Source: Brachypodium distachyon
Taxonomy: Eukaryota; Streptophyta; Magnoliopsida; Poales; Poaceae
Direction of reading: 5' to 3'
DNA: 64,000 nucleotides
Assembly (NCBI RefSeq): GCF_000005505.3
Contig: NC_016131.3
Span: forward strand, 25,163,001-25,227,000
The notes below the pieces were generated by a model, which saw only the letters and a list, made by a program, of their open reading frames with translations, was not told the DNA's origin and ran no database searches. Below, piece by piece: positions 12,342 to 24,194 of this stretch; positions within the stretch are counted from its first letter, which is position 1; each line of letters begins with the position of its first letter. The position numbers were made by a program, and so were the translations under genes.

Positions 12342-13138
12342 CCATCTTTTCTGATAACTTTTGGCCTTTGGGGGTCTCCGGTCGATTGACTGAGGCTCAT
12401 TACGTATCAAAATATTAATCATAGTTTGGCACATGGATGAGTCGATCTTCATGTTCTTGATATGCGATTTGTGGGTCATGGATGCATGGATTGGATGGAT
12501 GCATTATTTATCTGAAGGTTTAGAGGATCATGCAAATAATATTGCACGTACGTCAGAAGGAGCACGTAACAGCCGGCCGGCAACTACTAGGACACGTAAA
12601 GCAAGCAGAGTGCTACGTGACATGTAGAACACAATTTAGCACTAAATTGATTGTAGTCTTAGATCACATAATAGTACTAATGTTTATTATGAAAAGGAGT
12701 CAGTGAGTAGTAAAATCCAGAAGCAGAAAATGCCACAGATTTATTATTTTTGGCAGAGAAATTAAGTTGTAGTAAATGCTATATGAACCAAAGAAGGGAC
12801 AGAATCCCCTGTGGGTTCAATTGGTATCCAGGCTCTGAGAAGGCCCAAACAACTGTTGATTAGTGCCATGGGCCTGGTTGGGCTGCAGGATTTGCCTCAT
12901 GAGCCCATAGAAACAATTTCATCGTTCTTTACTCTTTAGTTCAGACTCACCTTATTTCATATCAGGTTAAAGACTTTTCCCCTGTCTTGTTTTTCCTTTT
13001 CAAGATCATTCGAAAGCAGTGGAAGCTCCAGTCCAAAGAAGATTAAAATTTTTCGTGCTAAGCGAGGAACTAGATGAGGCACTTGACTTAATCTAGTGTC
13101 TTATCATCAAACAAGTAATAGGGGAAGAGCCTAATTAC
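12342..13138. other. Intergenic; possible terminal exon of an unidentified minus-strand gene
   Basis: Mostly featureless. At about 12780-12840 the minus strand has an acceptor-like ttctcag followed by a short open stretch, possibly a partner of the candidate exon at 13139-13249. The phase does not join cleanly, so this is not called as an exon. Confidence 0.3.
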
Positions 13139-13249
13139 CATGTCTGCTTGTCTTTCCCTCTGATCCAGCAATGCCTCCTTTTGACCAAACCAAGCTTGAT
13201 CCACCAAGAGGCGGGCATATATAGCTTTCTCTTCTTCCGTTGGCTTTCC
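13139..13249 (-). CDS. Candidate internal exon of an unidentified gene
   Basis: A 111-nt segment bounded on the minus strand by an acceptor (ctgtggccag) and a donor (gtaattag). It is open in one frame for exactly 37 codons. The peptide (GKPTEEEKAIYARLLVDQAW, then FGQKEALLDQRERQADM) looks helical and charged, like a genuine protein. No family was recognised and no convincing neighbouring exons were found. It could be a relic or a transposon-captured exon. Confidence 0.4.
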
Positions 13250-14117
13250 CTGGCCACAGAAAATGGTCAGTCAGACTTTCAGGGAGGCATTGGCAAGTAA
13301 ATCAGTAAAATACGTACGTGAGAGACTGGCTCCATTCATCGATGGACTACTTCATGAATGCAATAGGAATTAGTAAATAGAATGCATGGTGACCCCTATA
13401 TATGTGCACAGAATCATAACAGACTGACTGACATATTTCCTACTAGTTTTGGTCAAACTCTCTAAAAACTGCAACAGGTACACTTTCAGGACAAGTAATA
13501 GTATTTTTAACAAGTTTTTCATGAATGTTTCCCTAATATGATATGCTTGTTTTTGGTCAAGGCAGAAGCACGAATGAATGAATGCACCGCACATATATAT
13601 AAGACGAAGCTAAACTTGAAGTGCTGGAAGTTTTCTGGTAAAAAAATAATCGATTTTCTTTCTTTTTTTTGTATGCTCGATCTTCTTTTCAGCTCCACCA
13701 CACAAAATGCAGCAGAACAGAGTGCTGGTGCTACTTCTTGCTAATGCAGGTCGCACGTACGCCCGCAAAGAGAGGAGACACGCTTTCATTGCCTTTGTCT
13801 TGTGCTTCACCAAACTTCCAACCACATATCCATCACACAATCTCACACCCATCCCCAGTGCATGAATTATTTATTTGTTTATGAAGAAACCCATATTTAT
13901 GCATGAATATAAAATGAGAAGGAAAAAAACTAAATGGAATGGTTAAGCTATAGATTATGTGTGTAGAGCTTTGCGTTGCCTGAGAACTACGTAACAAACT
14001 TGCAGCAGCAACATTCACAAAACAGAACAGCAGCAGTCTCATTTCTCTTTGCGAGACAAGATAAATCAAAGCATGTAAAATAAGACCATGTATGGAAGAA
14101 GAATAAGTTAAGTAATA
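13250..14117. other. Intergenic, no gene recognised
   Basis: AT-rich with scattered short frames on both strands; none resembles a known family. Confidence 0.4.
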
Positions 14118-14335
14118 CAAGTTACTAAGCAATAACGAGACCAATTAATGGAGGCCCTTCGACAAAAAAAAATAACGAGACCAATGGAGAAAACGAAATA
14201 TACTCCAGGAAACAAAGCAGACATGTTCAACAAATAACATATACCAAGGTTAAGTGAAACAAGTTACTAAGCAATATCAAGACCCATGGAGAAAACAAAA
14301 TATACTCCAGGAAACAAAGCAGTCATGTTCAACAG
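14118..14335. repeat. Imperfect tandem duplication, about 80 bp units
   Basis: Segment 14118-14232 (acaagttactaagcaata ... catgttcaaca) recurs at 14259-14335 with a few substitutions. The left copy carries an extra stretch at about 14143-14178 that itself repeats aataacgagaccaat. Confidence 0.65.
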
Positions 14336-14609
14336 TTAATTACTGGTGCCATGCTCTCTGCAGTACTACTCTGCAAGCCAGGGAACTAACAAATTAGCAG
14401 TCATTTTCTTTCTGCGAGGCAACAAGGCATGAAACGCATGCCATGCCATGCCATGTCACTGGTGTGTGTTGGACAGGGACCACGGCAAAAACCTCTTCCA
14501 CGTAGGACGGCACCAGCAAAGGATGGATCCTTTCCCTTTTCCAGGTGGCACCACTGAGTGCCCGCCAAGGCACGCACCATCGGCACTCCCATGTGATAAC
14601 TCAGATAAC

Positions 14610-14705
14610 CCTATCCTTTCCCCCTCTCCCCTCTCCTTCTGGCCCTTCTCATCTCCACGTCTCTCTTTTCCTCTCCCCTGGCCTCTTTCTCCCTCTCTCT
14701 CCAGG
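14610..14705 (+). promoter_or_regulatory. Pyrimidine-rich tract in the PSY1 upstream region
   Basis: A C/T-dominated run of about 95 bp, preceded by gataaccctatcc, lies 600-700 bp upstream of the PSY1 start codon. Such tracts are common in grass core promoters or leaders; its role here is inferred. Confidence 0.3.
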
Positions 14706-14845
14706 GCAGAGAGAGCTTAATTACAAACAAACCCAGAGCAGACACACACACACGACTTTGTCCTAGCATGCATGCCACCCATGCTGCAACCTTAGTATGG
14801 CATATACGGTATACATATGCATTTTAGTTGGAATTTATATGCTCC

Positions 14846-14858
14846 CACGTGTATATAC
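14846..14858 (+). promoter_or_regulatory. G-box adjoining TATA motif upstream of PSY1
   Basis: CACGTG (14846-14851) is followed directly by TATATA (14853-14858), about 480 bp upstream of the PSY1 ATG. In Arabidopsis, PSY is regulated through a G-box bound by PIF factors; a similar role here is inference. Confidence 0.4.
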
Positions 14859-15011
14859 ATGTAACCCAGGGTCTGGACAGAAAGGAAATTGGTTGATGGT
14901 GATTTGGTGCATGCAGTGCAGAAGTTGCAGCAGGCATATGCTAGAGGGATCGATCGAATAGATTGAGGCTGCGAAGAAGTGTGTGGAGGGTGGTGGCTCT
15001 GTTGATAAGAG

Positions 15012-15205
15012 GTGAGTGGCCTAAGCTGTCCTCCTGCAGCTTCATGGAGCTATTAGCCTTTTGCCCAACCGGAATTGTCACTATTGAGTCACTGGTGGTT
15101 CACTGCAAGCCTGTGTGTGTGTGTATGCATATATGCAGGCGTGCACGGCAAACTGGTGGTCTCTAGTGCGGCCAGCACTCACTCACACTTTTCTTCTTCT
15201 TTCAG
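15012..15205 (+). other. Candidate 5' UTR intron of PSY1
   Basis: A strong donor (gtgagt) at 15012 and a polypyrimidine-preceded acceptor (cttctttcag) ending at 15205 would remove 194 nt of leader containing several ATGs. Transcript evidence is not available. Confidence 0.35.
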
Positions 15206-15328
15206 TTCTTGGCTCATCTCTATCGATGCCAGAGTAGTGAATTCATCGTCATACATACGTACCTGAATTCTCTGACAGAGAAGAACTCTGGTGAGTTGGG
15301 TTGATCTCATCTTGTAGCCAGGCACCAG

Positions 15329-18181
15329 ATGGCAGCCACCATCACGCTGATCGGAGCAGCGTCCCCCGGCCTCGGCGACGCCGGCTGCCGGGACACCGGT
15401 GGCACTGCCGGCGGACACCATGGGAGCTTCCACTGCTCTCGCCTGCTGCTGCCCAACAACAAGAGGAGGAGGCCGCCAGTGGCGCCGCGGCGGTGGGTGC
15501 TCTGCTCGCTCAAGTACGCGTGCCTCGGCAGCGTCGGCGAGCCGGGGGAGGCGGCGGCGGGCCGGACGTCGATGACCTCCCCGGTGTACTCCAGCTTGAC
15601 CGTCAGCCCTGCAGGGGAGGCCGCCGTCGCCGTGGTGTCGTCCGAGCAGAAGGTGTACGACGTGGTGCTGAAGCAGGCCGCATTGCTGAAGCGGCAGCTG
15701 CGCCCTGCCACTCTCGCCGGCGTCAGGGCCAGGGAGCCGCTGGAGGTGCCGCTCAACGGGCTCAAGGAGGCCTACGGCCGCTGCGGCGAGATCTGCGAGG
15801 AGTACGCCAAGACCTTCTACCTTGGTACGTAAGTCCGACCAATCAAGTGCTTCTAGCTGCTACTCTGTCTCGAGCCATGGTGGCAACAGCTTCAGGCCTT
15901 CAGCAACATCAAGTCCGTGCATGTTGTTGTTCTGATGATCAATCATGGAGCTTAACTCATGCGTGTCTGATCATGGGCAGGAACTTTGCTGATGACGGAG
16001 GAGCGGCGGCGCGCCATATGGGCCATCTATGGTACTATATCTGCAAAACTGACCATGTGTTATTCCACTGTTCCATTGCTTCCCTTTGTGTATGTCAAAT
16101 TGACAGTAAATTTCAGCAAGGTAATTGAAAAGGCTCCATAATTTGGGACTCGCATCAGATATGCACACATTTTGCATGAGTTGCAGGTCCTCTACAGTAA
16201 ATGCTACTGAATTTAAATCAACTTGCAAAAGAATCTTTTGACACATCCATTAGATACTCAATTTGCCAGCTTTTTCGAGTAACCGTGTAAAATTGGTTCC
16301 CAATGCGAGTTGTGACGAATAGAAACATTGCTGAACTTGCATGCTATGTATTTTATAGATATGTGGTCAGTGAAGAATAAAGGTCCCCCAATTATACTTA
16401 TTGTATTCATCGAATTACTTTAGGAATATGAATCTGAGGTACTGTCAGTTTTTAAATGAGATATACTTCAGTGCATCACTAACAAAAATCTGATGCATGA
16501 AATTTGTGCAGTGTGGTGTAGGAGGACAGATGAGCTTGTAGATGGTCCAAACGCCTCGCACATCACACCGCAAGCATTGGACCGGTGGGAGAAGAGGCTG
16601 GAGGACCTCTTCGCGGGACGCCCTTATGACATGCTCGACGCCGCTCTCTCTGATACCATCACCAGGTTCCCTATAGATATTCAGGTAATAGCTGGTGTTA
16701 TCTGCACTGCACATCACAATATATATATCTGGCGAGTCCCGAGTTATATGATGCTGATAGACTAGAGTGGTTTATGCTACCTTCTACTAGTATTAGATTC
16801 CCCAGACCATGCAATTTTAGTGCAAGATTATTAGGCCTGCTTAGTTGACAAGAAAGTCATTGGTTTTTTTTCTCAGCCTTTAGTCTCTGATGCTATTATT
16901 CAGTTGTACGAACTTTTCGCACATTGTAGTGGGGCTATTCCAGTTGACTAGACTTGGGGGAATCATTTGGTCCAAGATGTCTTTAATCAAAGGAAGGAGG
17001 GGAATTATATGATGGACTTTTGAGAATCAACTGTTGCTTGCACAGTCCTCAAAGCTGAATAAAGAACTGAAGGTGGAGTCAATAAGTCTACCCAATTGTA
17101 TGGACAGTGAGAATTATTTGGATTTTCAGTCTCTTTCCAGAAACAAAAAGGCAATTTGTCCTCGACGTAGAAATAAACAATGAGGATCTGTATAAGGATG
17201 CAGAAGGACAAAGGGAATCAGGGGCAGTTCATATAATTTGAAACCTGAAAATACTGTATACAGCGCTCTTGGTCTTGCTTAGTTCTTACAAACTATATGG
17301 CGCAAGCCGATAATCGAAAATGACTAACTCTTATGCAACAAACATATGCCAGCCTTTCAAGGACATGATCGATGGGATGCGGACGGACCTCAGGAAGGCG
17401 AGATATAAGAACTTCGACGAGCTCTACATGTACTGCTATTACGTTGCAGGGACTGTGGGGCTAATGAGTGTTCCTGTGATGGGTATCGAGCCTGAATCCA
17501 AGGCAACAGCTGAGAGCGTGTATGGTGCTGCTTTGGCTCTCGGAATCGCGAACCAGCTTACCAATATACTAAGAGATGTCGGAGAAGAGTAAGTCAGAAA
17601 AACCAATGGAATAGTTTTATTTTCCCTTTACAGATTGTATCTAGAACAATCAGGATGTATAGGGGCATTTAGAAATAGCATGGTCCTGAATATTTGTGTG
17701 TTTTCTAATAATTTTCCCAGTGCGAGAAGAGGAAGGATATATTTACCGCAAGATGAACTCGCAGAGGCAGGACTCTCCGATGAGGATATCTTCAGTGGAG
17801 TAGTCACAAACAAATGGAGAAATTTCATGAAGAGGCAGATCAAGAGGGCCAGGATGTTTTTCGAGGAGGCGGAGAGAGGAGTGACCGAACTCAGAAAGGA
17901 AAGCCGGTGGCCAGTAAGCACTATATCACCTCAACAGCCAACAGAAGAACATCATTTTTACTGCTTATTGGTAGATCAGTAATTTGGTTTTGCCTGATCC
18001 ATTGCAGGTTTGGGCCTCTCTATTGTTGTACAGGCAAATTCTTGATGAGATCGAAGCAAACGACTACAACAACTTCACAAGGAGGGCCTACGTCGGAAAG
18101 GGGAAGAAACTGCTGGCACTTCCTGTCGCGTACGGGAAATCGCTGCTCCTGCCGTATTCGTTGAGAAATAACCAGACCTAG
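15329..18181 (+). CDS. PSY1: Phytoene synthase 1, chloroplastic
   Basis: Condenses two geranylgeranyl diphosphates to 15-cis-phytoene, the committed step of carotenoid synthesis, in plastids. Exons: 15329-15824, 15981-16031, 16512-16684, 17353-17588, 17721-17913, 18008-18181. They total 1,323 nt, 440 aa plus stop. All introns are GT-AG, and the six-exon layout is that of grass PSY genes. The N-terminus (about 1-75) is Ala/Gly/Arg-rich and divergent, as expected of a transit peptide; the conserved part starts near [20 protein letters not shown]. Both Mg-diphosphate-binding Asp-rich motifs are present: DELVD (189-193) and DVGED (315-319, spanning the exon 4/5 junction). The C-terminus matches grass PSY1 proteins. 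The paralogue call rests on this similarity and on the adjacent AGO1-type gene. The Argonaute is divergently oriented 8.5 kb away. Confidence 0.95.
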
Positions 18182-18873
18182 ATCGAAGAAACGCGGAAGA
18201 AGATGATCAGGCTAGGCTAGATAGAAAAATAGGGCGATTTCATCGTAACATCTGCCTTCCAGCACTTCCTCCTCAAGTTAGAAAAAAATGTGGCAAATCG
18301 GTCAATTTTTCGTTCGTGTGTGTATCAAATGAAGTGCTGGGAGAAGGAAGGAAGCACAGCAGCCAAACCTAGATGGAGCAAGACTGAATGTTTGCATGTA
18401 TATTATTGCTAGAACTTATTAGAGCATGTGCATTTGAAAATAGAACACCATGTACACTGGTTATCGACCCCGTATTTGGGGGGGAACGAGAATGGTCTTG
18501 TATAAGTGTATATATTCAAACAATTGTTTGTCTGTAAACCTGAGAGAGAAAGGAAAAAAAAATGGAACTTCTTTTAGAAGAGCAGGATGCTTGCTGCTTA
18601 GTGGGCATGAGGGAGACCAATGGTGCAAAAACTCAAGAAGCTTGAAGAACATAATGGTGGGCATTTCTTTATTTTTCCTTCCCAAAGTGTCGTATTGCGA
18701 AGGCCTGAGTAACAACTGACCTGACCTTGGATAAAAGAGAGAAATATGTGCTGTGAGTATGTAATTTGGATCGTATATCAGCATCGCCAGTCGTTTCAGA
18801 TTTTTACAGTAGCACCACTGACCTTGACCATGACTGTGGATACGAAATTACTACACGTACGACATTTTGCTGA
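18182..18873. other. PSY1 3' flank, no gene recognised
   Basis: Contains the PSY1 3' UTR (length unknown) and AT-rich sequence. No other feature is supported. Confidence 0.5.
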
Positions 18874-18981
18874 TACGATTCTCGTACGACGTGAATCCAG
18901 TGGACTTCCTTGCTCTCCATCGAAGGCTGCTATGCAGCGTCGTACGAGAATCGTACAGAATTGATCGTACGCATAGCAGCC
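18874..18981. repeat. Two overlapping inverted repeats
   Basis: An exact 18-bp inverted pair (18874-18891 with 18938-18955) interleaves with an exact 11-bp pair (18925-18935 with 18971-18981). Only one of the two hairpins can form at a time. The direct repeat aactgctaatccga follows within 40 bp. Probably a transposon remnant; function unknown. Confidence 0.65.
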
Positions 18982-19011
18982 AAACTGCTAATCCGACGCT
19001 AAAAAAAACTG

Positions 19012-19350
19012 CTAATCCGAAACAATTGATAACGCACATCCTTTGGAGGCACCTGGGGCAGAGAAAAAAACCAACCTGGGAGGGATCTCGATGCACGCGG
19101 CGGCGGCGGATGGTGCCGTGCGGGGCGGCGTAGGAGAGGATCGGAGGGCGATCGCGACGGCGGCGGCGACCCGTCCAGTTCGCGGGCACGCGCGCGCTCC
19201 GGCCACTCTCTCCGGCCTCCGGCAGGCTGGGTGTTTCGCCGAGGAGCGAGCTAGCCATTGATGGCCCATAGGCCCATGGGCCTCATAGAGACAGAGGCCT
19301 CTACGGGAAACGGGGGAAGGCCCAAAAGGATCGTGTTTGTTGCTGGGCCT
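19012..19350 (-). other. GC-rich promoter plus first-exon-like island, orphan
   Basis: On the minus strand, several GGCCCA/TGGGCC (site II-type) motifs at 19261-19350 precede an ATG at 19258. A GC-rich frame (MASSLLGETPSLPEAGESG...) runs about 60 codons to a possible donor (cccag|gttggt) at about 19077. This resembles the promoter and first exon of a housekeeping gene, but no downstream exons were found before PSY1. It may be a fragment left by rearrangement. Confidence 0.35.
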
Positions 19351-20400
19351 CGTTGACCAAGTCATCCGACTCCGTCTCTTTTCTCTTCCCTTCCAACATC
19401 CAGCGATGCATGGTCTCTCCAGAGAAAGCAAGGTTGGGCAGGGCGCAAGAAAAGGTTTGATGAGGTTGGTAACGGCGACATGGGTGTCGACTTACTATTT
19501 TCAGTATTTCTATATACGTGGCAATGCACCGACACAAGAACTTCTTTCAAGTTTGTCATTTGTACTGTATTGGTATTTCTTTTCGTAGACCAAGACCATT
19601 AATTGGAGCTTAGTTGATTGCCCCAAAGGGTCCTGATCCGATTCGCCGTCGCGCTTACCCTTGGCCATCTTCTTCTTCTTCCTTGCCTTCGTCTCGACAA
19701 AAAAGGGGAAAATTCCAAGAGATCATCAAGGGATTCTTATCGGAGCGTTGGCACCCTCTCGGCCCTCGCTTCGCCTCAGAGCTAATGATCGATGGCGCGA
19801 TGCGGTGATTGTTGGTCGAAACTCTATTTTCAGGGCTGATTTGGGTGTGGATGGATCACTGCATGCACTTCGAGAATGCAGATCGATCATCTACTTTCAA
19901 AATTTCACGATCGACCCCAATACATCTGAGAATAGTTCGAGTACCTCCGGTGCACGGCATGTTCATGTGATGGATGGTGAGGCCTGATCTAGCTAGCAAA
20001 TCTGAGCAAGCACAGGCTAGTGGTTGCACACGCCCTGCTCATATGGGCTGCTGCTGCTCAAATTATCAAGGACATATCACATATAGCTAGTGCTAAGTTT
20101 GTCTAACAGAAAAGAGAGATCCATCGGGCTTCCAAGGAATCGATCGATCTGAATTGCATGCATGGATCGGAGCCAGAACAGAAATAGAGCCATGCAGATG
20201 CAGATGCAGATGATCTATAGGAAACCGTTAGTTCTAGTGCACGCCAAATTTAGCACCGGCCGGGCCGCTTTACTCGGATCTCCCCCGCCCTCCATTGCCA
20301 TTCCCCCATCCCTCTCCCTAACCACACAGCGCTCCCGTCTTCTTCTTCCTCTCCTCCTCCCTCCCCCTCTCTCTGATCGATCCCCCGATCGACGTCAGCC
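19351..20400. other. Upstream region and leader of the TMT gene
   Basis: No conserved reading frame. The last 120 bp before the ATG are very C/T-rich (20280-20398), typical of a grass 5' UTR. A TATA box was not convincingly located. Confidence 0.45.
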
Positions 20401-22813
20401 ATGAGAGGCGCGGTGCTGGTGGCCATCGCGGCCGCCATCGGAAACCTCCTGCAAGGCTGGGACAACGCCACGATCGCCGGCGCAGTGCTCTACATCAAGC
20501 GCGAGTTCCACCTCGAGACCCACCCGGCCATCGAGGGGCTCGTCGTCGCCACCTCCCTCATCGGCGCCACCATCATCACCACCTTCTCCGGCCCGGTGGC
20601 CGACATGGTGGGCCGCCGCCCGATGCTGATCGCCTCCTCCATCCTCTACTTCCTGGGGGGCCTCATCATGCTGTGGTCCCCCAACGTGTACGTGCTCCTC
20701 CTCGCCCGCCTCGTCGACGGCTTCGGCGTCGGCCTCGCCGTCACGCTCGTCCCCGTCTACATCTCCGAGACGGCGCCGCCCGAGATCCGGGGGCTGCTGA
20801 ACACCCTCCCCCAGTTTACCGGGTCATGGGGCATGTGCATGAGCTACACGATGATCTTCGTCATGACGCTCAAGGCGGACCCCAGCTGGAGGATCATGTT
20901 GGGGGTGCTGTTCGCGCCGTCTTTGGTTTATTTGGTGCTCACCGTCTTCTTCTTGCCGGAGTCGCCGCGGTGGCTGGTGAGTAAAGGAAGGATGAAGGAG
21001 GCCAGGGTGGTGCTTGAGATGTTGAGAGGGAGGGAGGATGTTTCCGGGGAAATGGCTTTGTTGGTTGAAGGGTTGGGGACCGCCGGCGAGACGGAGATCG
21101 AGGAGTATGTTGTCGGGCCGGCGGAGGGGGAGGTTGGCGGTGGCGGTGGTGGGGAGCAGGATAGGGAGACGGTGACGTTGTACGGGCCGGAGCAGGGGCT
21201 GTCGTGGGTGGCGCAGCCGGTGGCCGGCGGGAGGGGGAGCATGCTGGGGAGCGCGTTGGGGTTGGGTGGCGGCGGCAATGGCGGGCTCGCGAGGCAGGGG
21301 AGCATGTTTGATCATATGAAGGACCCCGTGGTTGCGCTGCTCGGGAGCGTCCATGACCGGCTTCCTGCTTCTGAAGGTGTTGGAAGCATGAGGGGGAGCA
21401 CTCTCTTCCCCAACCTCGGGAGCATGCTCAGCGTCTCCGATCGCGCCGGAGCTGGTGCGGGTGGAGCCGCCACGGGAGGGAACTGGGACGAGGAGAACGT
21501 GGCGCCGGATCAGGACGAGGATGAAGAAGAAGAGTATTTGTCCGACGACGAAGGCGGCAAGGGGCTTCAGGCACCGTTGCTGTCGCGGCAGAGCACGGCG
21601 ACGAACAACGAGGCCGCGGCAGGGACTGCTGCGGCGGCTGTAGGGGGACAGAGCCAGGCGAGCATGCAGAGGTACAGCAGCATCGGCGGAGGAGGGGAGG
21701 CGGCGAGCACGATGGGGATCGGCGGCGGGTGGCAGCTGGCGTGGAAGTGGACGGAGAAGGTGGGGCCTGATGGCTTCAAGCGCGGCGGGGTCAAGAGGAT
21801 GTACTTGCACGAGGAAGCCGAGGGCGGTGCCGGTGGCGCCGCCGGAGCGCGTCCGGCGGGAGGCGAGTACGTGCACGCAGCGGCATTGGTGAGCCAGTCC
21901 ATGTTGTACACCAAGGACGTGCTGATTGGGCAGTCCCCCACCGAGCCTGCCTTCGCCAACCCGCCGGAGTCCGTCGCCGCCAAGGCCACCGACTCCGGCC
22001 CCGCCTCCCGCTGGAGTGAGCTCATGCAGCCCGGCGTCCGCCACGCCCTCTTCTGCGGCATGATGATCCAGATCCTCCAACAGGTAACAAAACAAACACA
22101 CATATCTTTGCTTACGTGGATGCTGACCTGGCACAATTGGCTGACGTGTACCTTCTTCTTCCACTGTCCTTGGCCTTGTGCAGTTCTCTGGTATCAATGG
22201 CGTGCTCTACTACACGCCACAGATCCTGGACCAAGCCGGGGTGAGCGTGCTCCTCTCAAGCCTGGGCCTCTCCGCCGACTCGACCTCGATCCTCATCTCG
22301 GGCCTCACTACGCTCCTCATGCTGCCGTCCATCGGCATCGCAATGCGGCTCATGGACGTCTCCGGCCGCAGGAGCCTGCTCCTCTGGACCATCCCGGTGC
22401 TCATCTGCGCCCTGCTGGTGCTCATCGTGGCCAACGTGGTGCCCATGGCGACGACGCTCCACGCGGCGCTCTCCACGGGCTCCGTCATCGTCTACTTCTG
22501 CTGCTTCGTCATGGGATTCGGCCCCATCCCAAACATCCTCTGCGCCGAGATCTTCCCCACCAGGGTCAGGGGCCTCTGCATCGCCATCTGCTCCCTGACG
22601 TTCTGGATCGGCGACATTGTTGTCACCTACAGCTTGCCCGTCATGCTCAGCTCCGTCGGCCTCGCCGGCGTGTTTGGGTTCTACGCTTTCGTTTGCTGCC
22701 TTGCTCTCGTCTTCGTCGCGCTCAAGGTGCCTGAGACCAAAGGGTTGCCGCTCGAGGTCATCATCGAGTTCTTCAATGTCGGCGCCAAGGGATTGCCAGA
22801 GGTCTCCGATTGA
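20401..22813 (+). CDS. TMT: Tonoplast monosaccharide transporter (TMT/TST family)
   Basis: Loads glucose and fructose (some members sucrose) into the vacuole in exchange for protons. Two coding exons, 20401-22083 and 22184-22813, joined by a 100-nt GT-AG intron: 561 + 209 = 770 aa. It starts MRGAVLVAIAAAIGN, the conserved TMT N-terminus, with LQGWDNATIAGAVLYI in the first membrane segment. The first half has six membrane segments, the loop motif GRRPM, and PESPRW at about 186-191. The hydrophilic cytosolic loop (about 195-540), hallmark of this subfamily, is Gly/Ser-rich with an acidic stretch DQDEDEEEEYLSDDE. The second half has six more membrane segments, DVSGRRSLLLW and a C-terminal PETKG. 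The length is slightly above the usual 730-740 aa through the Gly-rich loop. Which TMT paralogue it is cannot be settled here. Confidence 0.95.
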
Positions 22814-22910
22814 TTCATCGTCTATCTCTCCATGGATCCATGGATCGATCCGGCATTGACGACCATCCGTAAGCACACTCACGTACTGCATAGTTGGAAG
22901 AAGAAGAGAG

Positions 22911-22916
22911 AATAAA
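22911..22916 (+). terminator. Polyadenylation signal AATAAA after TMT
   Basis: Canonical AATAAA about 100 bp after the TMT stop codon. Confidence 0.5.
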
Positions 22917-24194
22917 GATGGTTAATTAATTAACTAATTAGGACGGCATTTTCATTATGTATCTTTTTCTTGAGTCTCTAGCTCCCTGTTTTGGTCATGG
23001 AGCTCTTATTATATTCTTTGGTGTGATACAAGGTAGGCTAAAGGCAGATCGACCGATATGTGTTGATCGATCAATACGTCAGTATTACTGTTTTTTTCGT
23101 TCAGATGAACATTCAGTTCCTGTTCAATCAAACAACTGTCTCGAACAGAGGAACACCACTGTATGATGAGTACTACATTTGATTGCTTTCACCAGAAATA
23201 CATGAGATTCATTGCTATATATATGTCCTTTTTTTTCTAATTTCTTGCCATTTTTGTTTCTGTGGTAGTAGTAGTAGCAGTACCAAGTTATATAAATGTG
23301 CGTGATGATTCGAACTCTCTGCATATTTGGATTTGGAAACGCTTGAAATTCAGAGATATAAATACATGAGAGTTCAGAAAGGTGTTGGGTTCAGCAGAAG
23401 TACAGAAGACCGTTTCTTCAGTTAATCCTCCAACGCAATCCTTGGCCCTTGGGTCTCTCTGAATGCAAATTATCTGTATATGAAACAAAGCATCTGAAGA
23501 GAATCAGTTGCTAAAAGCAGTCTGGCTAGGTGCAGCTTACCTGTCCCCGTTGCAAGATGAAGGGACGAACCAAATTAACCAAGAGAAAAGATAGATTCTA
23601 AGTTGTCCTTCCTTTAGCTGTCCGTCAGTTGAGCTGCATGAACGAGTGCTGCACTCCCTCCTTCTTTCAGTGTCACTTATGCTGTAATGAATGGCGAATC
23701 GGTTCTGACGGAGACGTGCAGTAAAAAGGTTACTAAATCAATCAAAGCTGAGCTAGATTATTCATTATTCCGAGGGTGTTGAGTTTGACTGAAAGTGAAC
23801 ACTGCCGATCACTGCATACCCATTGGATGTGCGTCAATAAGGAGGCATTCTGATCTCCTGACAGAAAGAAAAACAGTAGGACAGAGCTCAAAACCTTACA
23901 GATTCAAACGTAAATTGGCTTTACAGAAGAGGCAGCTAGTAGTACAAACTAACGAGAAAACCTGTCCCAATTCTAATTTGTAAAGTCTAAACCAACCCGA
24001 AACTTAGAACTTGAAACTGAAGTTCAGAAGCAGAGAGACAAGGAAAGAAGAATCTAGCACGAGAGTAGCACTACTACAGTCCTGATTGATTAAACTCCCG
24101 ACTGAATGAACAGCTACGAAGCCAGGCGTGAGGCGGCCATTGCTCCCAACAACAGAAGAAAAAGCAGAGGAAGAAGAAGAAGACGATGATGAAG
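22917..24194. other. Intergenic between convergent TMT and RING-H2 genes
   Basis: Holds the 3' flanks of two convergent genes. A TAG trinucleotide run (gtagtagtagtag) occurs near 23266-23278. No gene recognised. Confidence 0.5.

Noticed and set aside
15301..16128. 275-codon plus-strand frame overlapping PSY1 exon 1
   Set aside because: It runs in a different frame from the conserved PSY1 protein and reads through introns.
20824..22197. 457-codon minus-strand frame across the TMT gene
   Set aside because: An antisense shadow of the high-GC TMT exon; codon content is His/Pro/Arg-rich and has no recognisable domain.
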